From assembly GCF_025460765.1 (NCBI RefSeq), contig NZ_JAMWEG010000002.1:1-64000 (forward strand): a stretch of DNA of 64,000 bases. Direction: 5' to 3'. Of the stretch, positions 35,098-43,694 are shown piece by piece. The DNA is from Micromonospora sp. MA102. Its GTDB lineage: Bacteria; Actinomycetota; Actinomycetes; Mycobacteriales; Micromonosporaceae. Position 1 is the first letter of the stretch; each line of letters starts with the position of its first letter. Position numbers and translations under genes: made by a program. Below the pieces are notes generated by a model that was not told the origin of the DNA, ran no database searches, and worked only from the letters and a program-made list of their open reading frames with translations.

Positions 35098-36345
35098 TCA
35101 CGCGGTTCGGCGTACGCCGTCGAGGACCAGGCCGCTGGGCGGCAGGGCGGGCATCCGGCCGAGGTCCAGCGCGAGGTCCTGCGCCGGCACCCGGTAGCTC
35201 ATCGACCCGGTGAGGTTGCCGACCGCCCGTTTCATCAGCTCGATCGTGATCCACTCGCCGGCGCAGCGGTGGCCGGTGTCGTGGTCGCCGCCGCCCTGGG
35301 GGATAAGCCGGAACGGGTCACCCCGCCAGCCGTCGAACCGCTCCGGCCGGAACCGCTCCGGCTCCGGCCAGAGCTCCGGGTGGTGGTTGGTGCCGTAGAG
35401 GTCGAGCAGCACCCGCCGGCCCTGCGGGAAGGCGTAGCCCTGCCATTCGAACGAGCGCCGGATCCGGGCCGCGGCGACCGGGAAGAACGGGTAGTAACGC
35501 CGTACCTCCTGCACGAAGCTCTCGGCCGCCGCGTCGTCGCCGCGGACCCGGTCGCACCAGTGGGGGTGGTCGTGCAGCGCCAGCGCGCAGAAGACCACGA
35601 AGCGGTCCACCGCGACGGTCGGGCGGAGCACGTTGAGCAGCTCCACCGCCGCGATCCGGCGGGGCAGCAGCATCCCCCGCTCGTCCCGGTACCCGGCGAC
35701 CACCCGCAGCGCGCTGCCCTCCGGCGCCGGCAGCGCGCCGGCGCGCACCCGCTCGATCACCTCGCCGGCCCACCGTTCGGCGCGGCGGCGACCGAGCCGG
35801 CCCCGCCAGTGCCCCGGACCGACCACGGCCGGCCCTTCGATCATCGCGTGCATCTCGGCGGTCCGGCGGGGCACGTCGGCGTCGGCCAGCGGCACCCCGG
35901 CCCAGGCCCAGACCGTCCGGGTGAGCATCCGGCCCACCTCGTCGTAGAGCACCACCGGCCCGGACTCGGCCCATGCCGGGATCCGGGCCCGCCACTCGTC
36001 GTCGAAGAGCTGCCCGAGGTGGCGGATCGCCGCCGGGGTCATGATCGACATGAACATGGCCTTGCGCCGGCGGTGCGCCTCGCCGTCGAGGCCCTGGACG
36101 CCGCCCACCCCGGTCAGCGTGCGCTGGGCGCGCATCGGCATGGCTCCGCGCCGGACGAAGCGCTCGTTGTCGTAGAACAGCTCCGCCGCCGGGCGGCCCC
36201 GCAGGCAGATCGTCGGTTCCAGCAGCAACCGGGTCTGGAGGATGTCGGTGCCGAGGCGGTCGCAGCGCGCGCCGATGAACCGGTAGCCCTCGCGGAGGAA
36301 CGCGAGCGTGCTCTCCGGGCTGCGGTCGCTGGGGATGGTGCTCAT
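35098..36345 (-). CDS. CYP152-family cytochrome P450 (H2O2-dependent fatty acid hydroxylase/decarboxylase)
   Basis: Peroxygenase P450 of 415 residues, which uses hydrogen peroxide rather than a reductase. The heme-ligand region PQGGGDHDTGHRCAGEW has Cys361 and matches P450BSbeta/SPalpha rather than the usual FxxGxRxCxG. In the I helix, NVLRPTVAV puts Arg241-Pro242 where these enzymes bind the fatty acid carboxylate, replacing the acid-alcohol pair. An EVRRYYPFFP segment stands for ExxR. The ATG at 36345 follows CAGGAGC. Alpha- or beta-hydroxylation of fatty acids, or decarboxylation to alkenes, is expected. No redox-partner gene is adjacent, which agrees. Confidence 0.92.
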   Translation of the reverse strand: MSTIPSDRSPESTLAFLREGYRFIGARCDRLGTDILQTRLLLEPTICLRGRPAAELFYDNERFVRRGAMPMRAQRTLTGVGGVQGLDGEAHRRRKAMFMSIMTPAAIRHLGQLFDDEWRARIPAWAESGPVVLYDEVGRMLTRTVWAWAGVPLADADVPRRTAEMHAMIEGPAVVGPGHWRGRLGRRRAERWAGEVIERVRAGALPAPEGSALRVVAGYRDERGMLLPRRIAAVELLNVLRPTVAVDRFVVFCALALHDHPHWCDRVRGDDAAAESFVQEVRRYYPFFPVAAARIRRSFEWQGYAFPQGRRVLLDLYGTNHHPELWPEPERFRPERFDGWRGDPFRLIPQGGGDHDTGHRCAGEWITIELMKRAVGNLTGSMSYRVPAQDLALDLGRMPALPPSGLVLDGVRRTA

Positions 36346-36673
36346 CGGTTGCTCCTGACGCGGCTCGGCGACCCTGTGCGGTCGCTGCGCTACCTACCCG
36401 TGCCGGCGCGGGCAAATCCTCACCCGCAGCCTGGTGACCTCGGGATCCGCGGCACCCATGAACCCCGGCGCCCGCGCCGCCTCGGGCCGGGATCGCGCCG
36501 GTGGGCGTGGCGCCGGTCGCCGCCGGGGAGGGGGCCGGCGACGAGCGCGGAAGCTGGCCCCTCCCAGGACGCGGAAAAGCTGGTTGTCTTCGGTGCGGGG
36601 CCGGCGGCGGCCGGCCCCGCCACCCGCCGGCGGGACTCCCGGCGGGCGCGGTCACCGGCGACGGGGAGGACGG
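36346..36673. other. Divergent intergenic region between P450 and 36674 gene
   Basis: About 330 bases without a supported gene. It must hold the promoters of both flanking genes. The ribosome site of the P450 gene is next to 36350 and that of the 36674 gene (GGGGAGGA) near 36662. I saw no convincing operator, repeat or RNA structure; the rest is GC-rich low-information sequence. Confidence 0.5.
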
Positions 36674-37063
36674 ATGCGGGACAACAGGGCGGCACACTGG
36701 CGGCACCGGCGGGCGGTGACCGGGCTGCGGCGCGGCGACCGGGAGGAGCCGCTGGTCGGGCCGCCCCGGCGTGCCGCGGCCCGGCCGCCCCGGCACTTCA
36801 CCGTGCACCTCGGCTTCGAGGCGGCCGACCCGACCATCGCGCGGGAGCTGGCGGTCGCGTACGCCGAGGCGCTCGGCCTGCTCCGCCCGGAGCTGGCACT
36901 CGGCGCGGCGGCGCTCTCGCCGGCCGACGCCTGGCACCGCGCGGAGCGGCTGTTCTGCGGGGCGGTCGGCCCCGACGGCGAGCGCTGCGCGGACGTGGCC
37001 GGCCACCCGGGCTTCCACCACGCGCCCGGGCCGGGCGGGCTCGGCTGGGGCGACGGTGACTGA
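36674..37063 (+). CDS. Small Cys/His protein, unknown function
   Basis: A 129-residue protein starting at the ATG 36674 behind GGGGAGGA. The first ~35 residues are very basic (RRAVTGLRRGDREE, PPRRAAARPPR). The middle is helical. The C terminus has FCGAVGPDGERCADVAGHPGFHH, a Cys-x9-Cys-x5-His-x3-His-His arrangement that looks like a small zinc-binding knuckle of the kind seen in many short actinobacterial proteins (C...C...GHPG.H). I do not recognise a family. It is convergent with the DUF397 gene. Coding status is supported by the ribosome site and the conserved-looking motif. Confidence 0.6.
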   Translation: MRDNRAAHWRHRRAVTGLRRGDREEPLVGPPRRAAARPPRHFTVHLGFEAADPTIARELAVAYAEALGLLRPELALGAAALSPADAWHRAERLFCGAVGPDGERCADVAGHPGFHHAPGPGGLGWGDGD

Positions 37064-37073
37064 GCGCGCGGGC

Positions 37074-37292
37074 TCAGTCCAGATCGAACTCGCCGTCCTG
37101 GGCGCCCGCCACGAACGCGTCCCACTCGTCCTGGGTGAAGACCAGCACCGGTCCGTCCGGCTCGGCCGAGTTCCGCATCCCGATCAGGTCGCCGACGAAG
37201 GCCACCTCGACCGCACTGTCGGACGTGTCGCCCTCGGCCCGCTGCCAGACCGCCTGAGACAGGTCGAAATCGCCCTTGGGATGCTGACCCAT
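37074..37292 (-). CDS. DUF397 protein
   Basis: A 72-residue protein with the DUF397 pattern: DLSQAVWQRAEG, then SAVEVAFVGDLIGMRNSAEPDGPVL and FTQDEWDAFVAGAQDGEFD. Such proteins are usually encoded next to an XRE/helix-turn-helix regulator and may act as its small partner in Streptomyces development (BldB-, WhiJ-linked types). Here no XRE gene is adjacent; aminopeptidase N diverges 66 bases away. It is thus an orphan member. Confidence 0.88.
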   Translation of the reverse strand: MGQHPKGDFDLSQAVWQRAEGDTSDSAVEVAFVGDLIGMRNSAEPDGPVLVFTQDEWDAFVAGAQDGEFDLD

Positions 37293-37358
37293 CGTCGTTC
37301 CTCCATCGCCGCGCGTATCGGGGGAGCCCGCTCGGGTCCCATCGGGCAGGATAAGCGG

Positions 37359-39875
37359 ATGCCGAGCCTGACCCGTGTAGAGGCGACCGCGCGTGGCGCG
37401 ATGATTACCGTCGAGTCCTACCAGGTGGACCTCGACCTGACCGGCGACGCCGAGCGCTTCCGCTCCGCCGTCACCATCCGGTTCCGGGCGACCCCCGGCG
37501 CCGAGACCTTCGCCGAGGTCAAACCCCTCCGGCTGCTGGGGGCGCGCCTCAACGACCGGGACCTCGACCCGGCCCTGCTCGACGACAACCGCCTGCCGCT
37601 GACCGGGCTGGCCGGGACCAACACGCTGACCGTCAGCGCCGAGATGGCCTACTCGAACACCGGCGAGGGGGTGCACCGCTTCGTCGACCCGGCCGACGGC
37701 GAGACCTACCTCTACGCCATGTCCTTCCTGGACGACGTGCAGCGCATCTTCGCCGCGTTCGACCAGCCCGACCTCAAGGCCCCGGTGACGCTCGCGGTGA
37801 CCGCCCCTCCGGAGTGGACGGTGGCCGCCAACGGCCAGGTCGCCGACCGGCCGGCGCCGGGGCGCTGGGAGTTCGCGCCCACCGCGCCGCTGGCGACGTA
37901 CTTCGTCAGCCTGATCGCCGGCCCCTGGCACGTCCGGCAGGACGAGCACGACGGCATTCCGCTCGCCGTCTACTGCCGGAAGTCCCTCGGCGCCCACCTG
38001 GACGCCGACGCCGACGAGATCTTCACCGTCACGAAGCAGTGCCTCGACCGGTTCCACCAGCTCTTCGCCGAGCGCTACCCGTTCGGCAAGTACGACCAGG
38101 CGTTCGTCCCCGAGTTCAACGCCGGCGCCATGGAGAACCCGGGCCTGGTGACCCTGCGCGACGACTACATCTTCCGCTCGGCGGTGACCGACAGCCAGCG
38201 GGAGCTGCGGGCCACCACCATCGCGCACGAGATGGCGCACATGTGGTTCGGCGACCTGGTCACCATGCGCTGGTGGGACGACCTCTGGCTGAACGAGTCC
38301 TTCGCGGAGTACCTGGGCACCCGGGTCACCGCCGAGGCCACCCGCTTCACCGGGGCGTGGACCACCTTCGCCATGCGCCGCAAGGCCTGGGGTTACGCGG
38401 CCGACCAGCGGCCCTCCACCCACCCGGTGGCCCCCGAGGAGGTGGCCGACTCCGACCAGGCGCTGCTCAACTTCGACGGCATCTCCTACGCCAAGGGCGC
38501 CAGCGTGCTGCGCCAGCTGGTGGCCTGGGTCGGCGACGAGCCCTTCCTGGCCGGCCTCAACGCACACTTCGCCAAGCACCGGTTCGGCAACGCCACCCTC
38601 GCCGACCTGCTGGAGAGCCTCAGCGCCGCGAGCGGTCGCGACCTGGCCGACTGGGCCGAGCGCTGGCTGCGCCGGCCCCAGGTCAACACACTGCGGATGG
38701 AGACCGCGGTCGACGCCGACGGCCGCTGGAGCGACGTGGCGGTGGTGCAGACCGCGCCGGAGACCCACCCGGTGCTGCGACCGCACCGCATCGGCGTGGC
38801 CCGGCACACCCCCGACGCGCCGGTTCAGCGCGTGGAGGTCGACCTCGACCCGGCCGCCGACCGGGGCCGCACCGTGCTGGCCGAGCTGCTCGGCCAGCCG
38901 GCCACCGGCCTGCTGCTGCCCAACGCCGGTGACCTCACCTTCGCCAAGATCCGGCTCGACCCCGCCTCGGCCGACGTGGTGCCGATGGTCCTCCCGGGGC
39001 TGGCCGACCCGCTGGCCCGGGCGCTGCTCTGGGGTGAGGCGCTGGACGCGGCCACCGACGGCGAACGGCCGGTGACCTCGGTGGTCGCGCTCATCGAGGC
39101 GGCGCTGCCGGCCGAAACCGAGGTGATCATCGCGGAGGACGTGCTCACCCTCAGCCGCACCCTGGTCGACCGCTACCTGGACCCGCTGGCCCGCGACGCC
39201 GCCCTGCTCCGCGTCGCCGGTGCCTGCGCCACCCTGCTGGCGGGCGCCCCGGCCGGCGGCTCGCTCCAGCTCGCCGCGGCCCGGGGTCTCATCGGCGCCA
39301 CCGCCGACACCGGGCTGCTCGCCGGCTGGCTGGCCGGCGAGGGCGTGCCGGAGGGGCTGGCAGTCGACGCCGACCTGCGCTGGGCGCTGCTGCGCCGCCT
39401 CGTGGTGCTCGGCGCGGCGGGCGAGCCCGAGATCGCCGCCGAGTCGGCCGCCGACCGCAGCGCCACCGGAGCCGAACGGGCCGCGAGTTGCCGCGCGGCG
39501 CTGCCCGACGCCGACGCCAAGCGGGCCGCGTGGGAGATCGTCACCCGCAACACCGACCTCTCCAACCGGCTCGTCGAGGCGACCGCGGAGGGCTTCTGGC
39601 AGCCCGAGCAGGCCGAGCTGACCGCCGACTACGTCGAGCGCTACTTCGCCGACATGCCGGCCGCCGCGCGGCTGCGTACCCCCTGGACGGCGGACCGGGT
39701 CGCCAGCCTGGCGTTCCCCCGCTACGCCGTGGCCCAGACCACCCGGGAGCTGGCCGCGGCGCTGCTGGCCCGCGACGACCTCACGCCGGGGCTGCGCCGG
39801 CGGGTCGTCGACCTGGACGACGACCTGCGCCGGGCCCTGGTGGCCAGGACCGCGGTGGCCGCCGCGGGCGCCTGA
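37359..39875 (+). CDS. pepN: Aminopeptidase N (M1 family)
   Basis: Zinc aminopeptidase that removes N-terminal residues from peptides in the cytoplasm. From the ATG at 37359 it has 838 residues, the usual actinobacterial length. The exopeptidase motif GAMEN is at 256-260. The zinc site HEMAH is at 290-294, with the third ligand Glu313 in NESFAEY. The M1 N-terminal beta-sandwich precedes it and an ERAP1-like helical C-terminal domain follows. It has no signal peptide. A perfect terminator hairpin follows. It stands as a single gene upstream of the nadD block. Confidence 0.97.
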   Translation: MPSLTRVEATARGAMITVESYQVDLDLTGDAERFRSAVTIRFRATPGAETFAEVKPLRLLGARLNDRDLDPALLDDNRLPLTGLAGTNTLTVSAEMAYSNTGEGVHRFVDPADGETYLYAMSFLDDVQRIFAAFDQPDLKAPVTLAVTAPPEWTVAANGQVADRPAPGRWEFAPTAPLATYFVSLIAGPWHVRQDEHDGIPLAVYCRKSLGAHLDADADEIFTVTKQCLDRFHQLFAERYPFGKYDQAFVPEFNAGAMENPGLVTLRDDYIFRSAVTDSQRELRATTIAHEMAHMWFGDLVTMRWWDDLWLNESFAEYLGTRVTAEATRFTGAWTTFAMRRKAWGYAADQRPSTHPVAPEEVADSDQALLNFDGISYAKGASVLRQLVAWVGDEPFLAGLNAHFAKHRFGNATLADLLESLSAASGRDLADWAERWLRRPQVNTLRMETAVDADGRWSDVAVVQTAPETHPVLRPHRIGVARHTPDAPVQRVEVDLDPAADRGRTVLAELLGQPATGLLLPNAGDLTFAKIRLDPASADVVPMVLPGLADPLARALLWGEALDAATDGERPVTSVVALIEAALPAETEVIIAEDVLTLSRTLVDRYLDPLARDAALLRVAGACATLLAGAPAGGSLQLAAARGLIGATADTGLLAGWLAGEGVPEGLAVDADLRWALLRRLVVLGAAGEPEIAAESAADRSATGAERAASCRAALPDADAKRAAWEIVTRNTDLSNRLVEATAEGFWQPEQAELTADYVERYFADMPAAARLRTPWTADRVASLAFPRYAVAQTTRELAAALLARDDLTPGLRRRVVDLDDDLRRALVARTAVAAAGA

Positions 39876-39886
39876 CCCGGTGACCG

Positions 39887-39917
39887 CGCCGGGCGGGGTG
39901 TGAGACCCCGCCCGGCG
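39887..39917 (+). terminator. Terminator after pepN
   Basis: A perfect 13-base stem, CGCCGGGCGGGGT and ACCCCGCCCGGCG, with a GTGAG loop starts 12 bases after the pepN stop. Confidence 0.85.
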
Positions 39918-39980
39918 TGGTCCGTGGGACGCCCGGCGGCCCCGCCGGACCACAGGCGGGGCCCGGCCTACGATCGCGGG

Positions 39981-40577
39981 GTGGAGGAAGACATCCGGCG
40001 AGTCGGGATCATGGGCGGCACCTTCGACCCCATCCACCACGGGCACCTGGTGGCCGCCAGCGAGGTGGCGGACCGGTTCGGCCTGGACGAGGTGGTCTTC
40101 GTCCCCACCGGGCAGCCGTGGCAGAAGGCGGACGAACCGGTCAGCTCGCCCGAGGACCGCTACCTCATGACGGTGATCGCCACGGCGTCGAACCCCCGCT
40201 TCCAGGTCAGCCGGGTCGACATCGACCGGGGCGGCCCCACCTACACGGTCGACACGCTCCAGGACCTGCACGACGAGTACGGCCCGAAGGTGCAGCTCTT
40301 CTTCATCACCGGCGCGGACGCCCTGGAACGCATCCTGTCCTGGAAGGAAGTGGACCGGATGTTCGAGCTGGCCCACTTCATCGGGGTGACCCGGCCGGGC
40401 TTCGAGCTCTCCGACAAGCACCTGCCCGCCGACACGGTGAGCCTCGTGCAGGTCCCCGCCATGGCCATCTCCTCGACCGACTGCCGCGCCCGGGTGGCCC
40501 GAGGTGAGCCGGTCTGGTATCTGGTGCCCGACGGTGTGGTGCAGTACATCGCCAAACGGCGGCTCTACCAGCGGTAA
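39981..40577 (+). CDS. nadD: Nicotinate-nucleotide adenylyltransferase
   Basis: Makes nicotinate adenine dinucleotide from nicotinate mononucleotide and ATP in NAD synthesis. The 198-residue protein has the nucleotidyltransferase motif [12 protein letters not shown] (HHGH at 19-22) and the C-terminal [13 protein letters not shown] start at 39981 is chosen because the family begins just before the GGTFD motif. It is first of the nadD - rsfS - phosphatase - degV run, the order also seen in mycobacteria. Confidence 0.97.
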   Translation: MEEDIRRVGIMGGTFDPIHHGHLVAASEVADRFGLDEVVFVPTGQPWQKADEPVSSPEDRYLMTVIATASNPRFQVSRVDIDRGGPTYTVDTLQDLHDEYGPKVQLFFITGADALERILSWKEVDRMFELAHFIGVTRPGFELSDKHLPADTVSLVQVPAMAISSTDCRARVARGEPVWYLVPDGVVQYIAKRRLYQR

Positions 40578-40687
40578 ATCCGCCCGGAACGTTGGCCTTT
40601 GTCCAGGTAATCGACCAGAACTGACAAGTCGTCGCCCGCCCGGGTGTGAGAGGCTTGGTAAGTCGCACGGTTGATCGAAGGAGAACG

Positions 40688-41092
40688 GTGACAGTTTCGG
40701 AACGCGCTCACGAGCTGGCGATGGCTGCCGCCCAGGCCGCGGCCGACAAGAAGGCGCAGGACATCGTCATCATCGACGTGGGCGACCAGCTCGCGATCAC
40801 CGACGCGTTCCTGCTGGCCGCCGCTCCGAACGAGCGGCAGGTGCTCGCCATCGTCGACGCCATCGAAGAGCGCCTGCTGGAGCTGCCGGAGAAGGCCAAG
40901 CCGGTCCGCCGCGAGGGCGAGCGGGGCGGCCGCTGGGTGCTGCTCGACTACGTCGACATCGTGGTCCACGTGCAGCACACCGAGGAGCGCGAGTTCTACG
41001 CCCTCGACCGGCTCTGGAAGGACTGCCCGCAGATCCCGTTCGTGGACCGGGACCTCGCCGACTCGGCCGCCAGCAGCGCCGCCGCGGAATGA
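40688..41092 (+). CDS. rsfS: Ribosomal silencing factor RsfS
   Basis: Binds L14 and blocks joining of ribosomal subunits under nutrient limitation. From the GTG at 40688, behind AAGGAG, it has 134 residues. Family signatures are DIVIIDVGDQLAITDAFLLA and the C-terminal GGRWVLLDYVDIVVHVQ with FYALDRLW. Its last codons overlap the phosphatase start by four bases (ATGA). Confidence 0.97.
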   Translation: MTVSERAHELAMAAAQAAADKKAQDIVIIDVGDQLAITDAFLLAAAPNERQVLAIVDAIEERLLELPEKAKPVRREGERGGRWVLLDYVDIVVHVQHTEEREFYALDRLWKDCPQIPFVDRDLADSAASSAAAE

Positions 41093-41718
41093 CCCGACTG
41101 ATCATCTGGCGGCACGGCAACACCGACTGGAACGCCGCCAGCCGGGTCCAGGGGCAGACCGACGTGCCGCTCAACGACCTCGGCCGCGAGCAGGCCCGGG
41201 TCGCCGCCCCCGTGCTGGCCGCGCTGCGCCCCGACGCCATCGTCGCCAGTGACCTGCGCCGGGCCGCCGACACCGCCGCCGCGCTCGCCGCGCTGACCGG
41301 GCTGCCGGTCCGCTCCGACGCCCGGCTGCGGGAGCGGCACTTCGGCCAGTGGCAGGGCCTCGCCCTCACCGAGGTCGCCGAGCGCTTCCCCGACGAGTAC
41401 GCCCGCTGGCGGGCCGGCGACCCCGACCCCGGCTCGGGCATCGAGAGCCTCGACGACCTGGGCCGGCGGCTCGGCGCCGCGTTCCAGGACGCGGCCGACC
41501 TGGCCTCCGGCGGCACCGTGGTGGTCACCACCCACGGCGGTGGCGCCCGGCAGGGCGTCGGCCACCTGCTCGGCTGGGACCACACGGTGCTGCGCAGCCT
41601 CGGCTCGCTGGCCAACTGCCACTGGACCGAGCTGCGCCACGACGACGTCCGGGGCTGGCACCTGCGCGCACACAACGTCGGGCTCATCACCCAGCCCGCC
41701 CTCACCGACGCGGTCTGA
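41089..41718 (+). CDS. Histidine phosphatase (GpgP/phosphoglycerate mutase-like)
   Basis: Histidine-phosphatase superfamily enzyme of 209 residues. The catalytic RHG is at 8-10 in WRHGNTDWN, the second His lies in VVTTHGG, and the RERHFGQWQG region is typical. In mycobacteria the gene at this position, after nadD and rsfS, encodes glucosyl-3-phosphoglycerate phosphatase GpgP, in the methylglucose lipopolysaccharide pathway. The same role here is inferred from synteny. Translationally coupled to rsfS. Confidence 0.9.
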   Translation: MTRLIIWRHGNTDWNAASRVQGQTDVPLNDLGREQARVAAPVLAALRPDAIVASDLRRAADTAAALAALTGLPVRSDARLRERHFGQWQGLALTEVAERFPDEYARWRAGDPDPGSGIESLDDLGRRLGAAFQDAADLASGGTVVVTTHGGGARQGVGHLLGWDHTVLRSLGSLANCHWTELRHDDVRGWHLRAHNVGLITQPALTDAV

Positions 41719-41766
41719 GCCGTTCGGCCCCGGCGCGCCGCCGTGACATCGGCTAGCGTGCCGGGC

Positions 41767-42618
41767 ATGCCCGTCGCGGTCGTCACCGACTCCACCGCCT
41801 ACCTGCCGCCCGAGCTGGTCCGCGCGCACCGGCTCACCGTCGTCCCGCTGACCGTCGTGCTCAACGGCGCCGAGGGGCTGGAGGGCGTCGAGACGTTCCC
41901 GGAGGACGCCACCCGCGTCCTGAGCGGCCGGCGGGTCACGGTGAGCACCTCCCGGCCCGCCCCGGAACAGTTCGCGCAGGTCTACCGGGACCTGCTCGCC
42001 GCCGGCGCCGACGGCGTCGTCTCGGTGCACCTCTCCGCCGAACTCTCCGGCACCGTCGACGCCGCCCGGCTGGCCGCCACCGAGGTCGGCGACGACCGGG
42101 TCACCGTGGTCGACAGCCGCTCCACCGGGATGGGCCTGGGCTTCCCGGTGCTCGCCGCCGCCGCGGCCGCCGCGCAGGGCGCGGACCTCACCGGGGTACG
42201 CCAGGCGGCGCTCGACGCCGTCGACCGCACCACCATCTACTTCTACGTCGACACGCTGGAATTCCTCCGCCGGGGCGGCCGGATCAACGCGGCCGAGGCA
42301 CTGCTCGGCACCGCCCTCTCGGTCAAGCCGATCATGTACATGCCGGACGGCGCGATTGTCGTGCGGGACAAGGTCCGCACCGCCAGCCGGGGCATCGCGC
42401 GCCTCGTCGACCTGGCCGTCGAGGCGGCCGGCGACGCCCAGGTCGACCTCGCCGTGCACCACCTCGCCGCGCCGCAGCGCGCCGAACAGCTGCTGGCCGC
42501 GCTCACCGAGCGGCTGGGCGACCGGCTGCACGACACGTACGTCTCCGAGGCCGGCGCGGTGATCGCCGCCCACGCCGGCCCCGGCCTCGCCTGCGTCGTC
42601 CTTCACCGCCGCCCGTGA
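41767..42618 (+). CDS. DegV-family fatty-acid-binding protein
   Basis: DegV proteins bind long-chain fatty acids; in Firmicutes FakB members present them to the FakA kinase. The 283-residue protein starts MPVAVVTDSTAYLPPEL and has VSTSRPAPEQF, then VVSVHLSAELSGTVDAARLAA and VDSRSTGMGLGF, all family signatures. The ATG at 41767 is used. No FakA gene is visible here, so its partner or role in this organism is open. It follows the phosphatase by 48 bases. Confidence 0.93.
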   Translation: MPVAVVTDSTAYLPPELVRAHRLTVVPLTVVLNGAEGLEGVETFPEDATRVLSGRRVTVSTSRPAPEQFAQVYRDLLAAGADGVVSVHLSAELSGTVDAARLAATEVGDDRVTVVDSRSTGMGLGFPVLAAAAAAAQGADLTGVRQAALDAVDRTTIYFYVDTLEFLRRGGRINAAEALLGTALSVKPIMYMPDGAIVVRDKVRTASRGIARLVDLAVEAAGDAQVDLAVHHLAAPQRAEQLLAALTERLGDRLHDTYVSEAGAVIAAHAGPGLACVVLHRRP

Positions 42619-42732
42619 CCGCGCTCGCCGGCGCGACCGCTCCCGTCGTCCCCGCCTCCGCCGGTCCCGTGGTTCCCGCCTTCGCCGTTGGGCGCGCCGG
42701 CCCGGTCGGCGTTGCCGCGCCTCGGGTGGTCC

Positions 42733-42779
42733 GATCTTGGCGAGCTTCTGTTCCTGTCGAACGCCAACTCGCCAAGATC
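42733..42779. repeat. 12-base inverted repeat with AT-richer core (REP-like candidate)
   Basis: GATCTTGGCGAG (42733-42744) and CTCGCCAAGATC (42768-42779) are perfect arms around 23 bases that are less GC-rich than the surroundings. It lies between degV and the SDR gene, ending 20 bases before the SDR start. It could be a terminator, an operator or an interspersed repeat. Confidence 0.6.
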
Positions 42780-42799
42780 TCCGGGGCTCGGGAGGTCGG

Positions 42800-43576
42800 A
42801 TGAACACCCGGTCCCATGTGGTCACCGGTGGGGGGCGGGGCGTCGGGCGGGCGATCGTCGAGCGGCTGGCGGCCGACGGTGACACCGTGGTCGTCGTCGA
42901 GCGGGACGAGGCCGCGCTGGCCTGGCTGGCCGGGCACCCGGCCGCCGACCGGCTGCGTGCCGTGGCCGGCGACGCCGCCGACGAGGAGGTCACCGGGTGG
43001 GCCGCCGACCTCGCCGAGGCGGCCGCCCCGCTCGCCGGCTGGGTCAACAACGCGGCCGTGTTCCGGGACGCCGCACTGCACCGCGCTCCGGCGGGGGAGG
43101 TGTTCGACCTGATCGCCGCCAACCTGCGCCCCGCCGTGGTCGGCGCCGGCACCGCCGTACGCCGTTTCCTCGCCGCCGGCACCGGCGGCGCGATCGTCAA
43201 CGTCTCCTCCCACCAGGCCAGCCGGGCGGTGCCGGGCGCCCTGCCGTACGCCATCGCCAAGGCCGCCGTCGAGGGGCTGACCCGGGCCCTCGCTGTGGAC
43301 TACGGCCGCCGGGGGATCCGCACCAACGCGGTCGCGCTCGGGTCCATCCACACCGAGCGGCACGCCGCGTTCCTGGCCGGCCTGGACCCGGGGGAGGCCG
43401 ACCGGGTCGAGGCGGAACTGGCTCGGCTGCACCCGGTGGGCCGGACCGGGCGTACCGGCGAGGTGGCCGACGTGGTCGCCTTCCTGCTGTCGGCGGGAGC
43501 GGCCTTCGTCAACGGGGTGACCCTGCCGGTCGACGGCGGCCGGGCGGCGCTCGGCCTGGACCCGGAGGCACGCTGA
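42800..43576 (+). CDS. SDR-family oxidoreductase
   Basis: Short-chain dehydrogenase/reductase of 258 residues. The cofactor motif TGGGRGVG is at 9-16, NNAAV follows, and the catalytic Tyr150-x3-Lys154 lies in PYAIAKAA with Ser in VNVSSHQAS. The C terminus VNGVTLPVDGG is typical. The acidic or basic residue choice after strand 2 (VVVVERDEAAL) favours NAD(H). The substrate is unknown. The gene breaks the otherwise conserved degV-comEA stretch, where mycobacteria have eis. The ATG at 42800 follows GGAGGTCGG. Confidence 0.9.
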   Translation: MNTRSHVVTGGGRGVGRAIVERLAADGDTVVVVERDEAALAWLAGHPAADRLRAVAGDAADEEVTGWAADLAEAAAPLAGWVNNAAVFRDAALHRAPAGEVFDLIAANLRPAVVGAGTAVRRFLAAGTGGAIVNVSSHQASRAVPGALPYAIAKAAVEGLTRALAVDYGRRGIRTNAVALGSIHTERHAAFLAGLDPGEADRVEAELARLHPVGRTGRTGEVADVVAFLLSAGAAFVNGVTLPVDGGRAALGLDPEAR

Positions 43577-43694
43577 GCATCGGGGATTAGCACAGTGCGG
43601 CCATGATCGCGGGTCTGTCCACAGGGTGCCTCCTCGTCCACAGGCGGGCCCTGGTGACGGGCCGGCCGGCCCAACGTCGCCGTAGCGTCCAGCC

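Noticed and set aside
42615..42803. Short plus-strand open frame between degV and the SDR gene
   Set aside because: It starts with GTG overlapping degV, but the product is Ala/Pro/Val-rich low-complexity and runs through the inverted repeat, with no ribosome site or motif.
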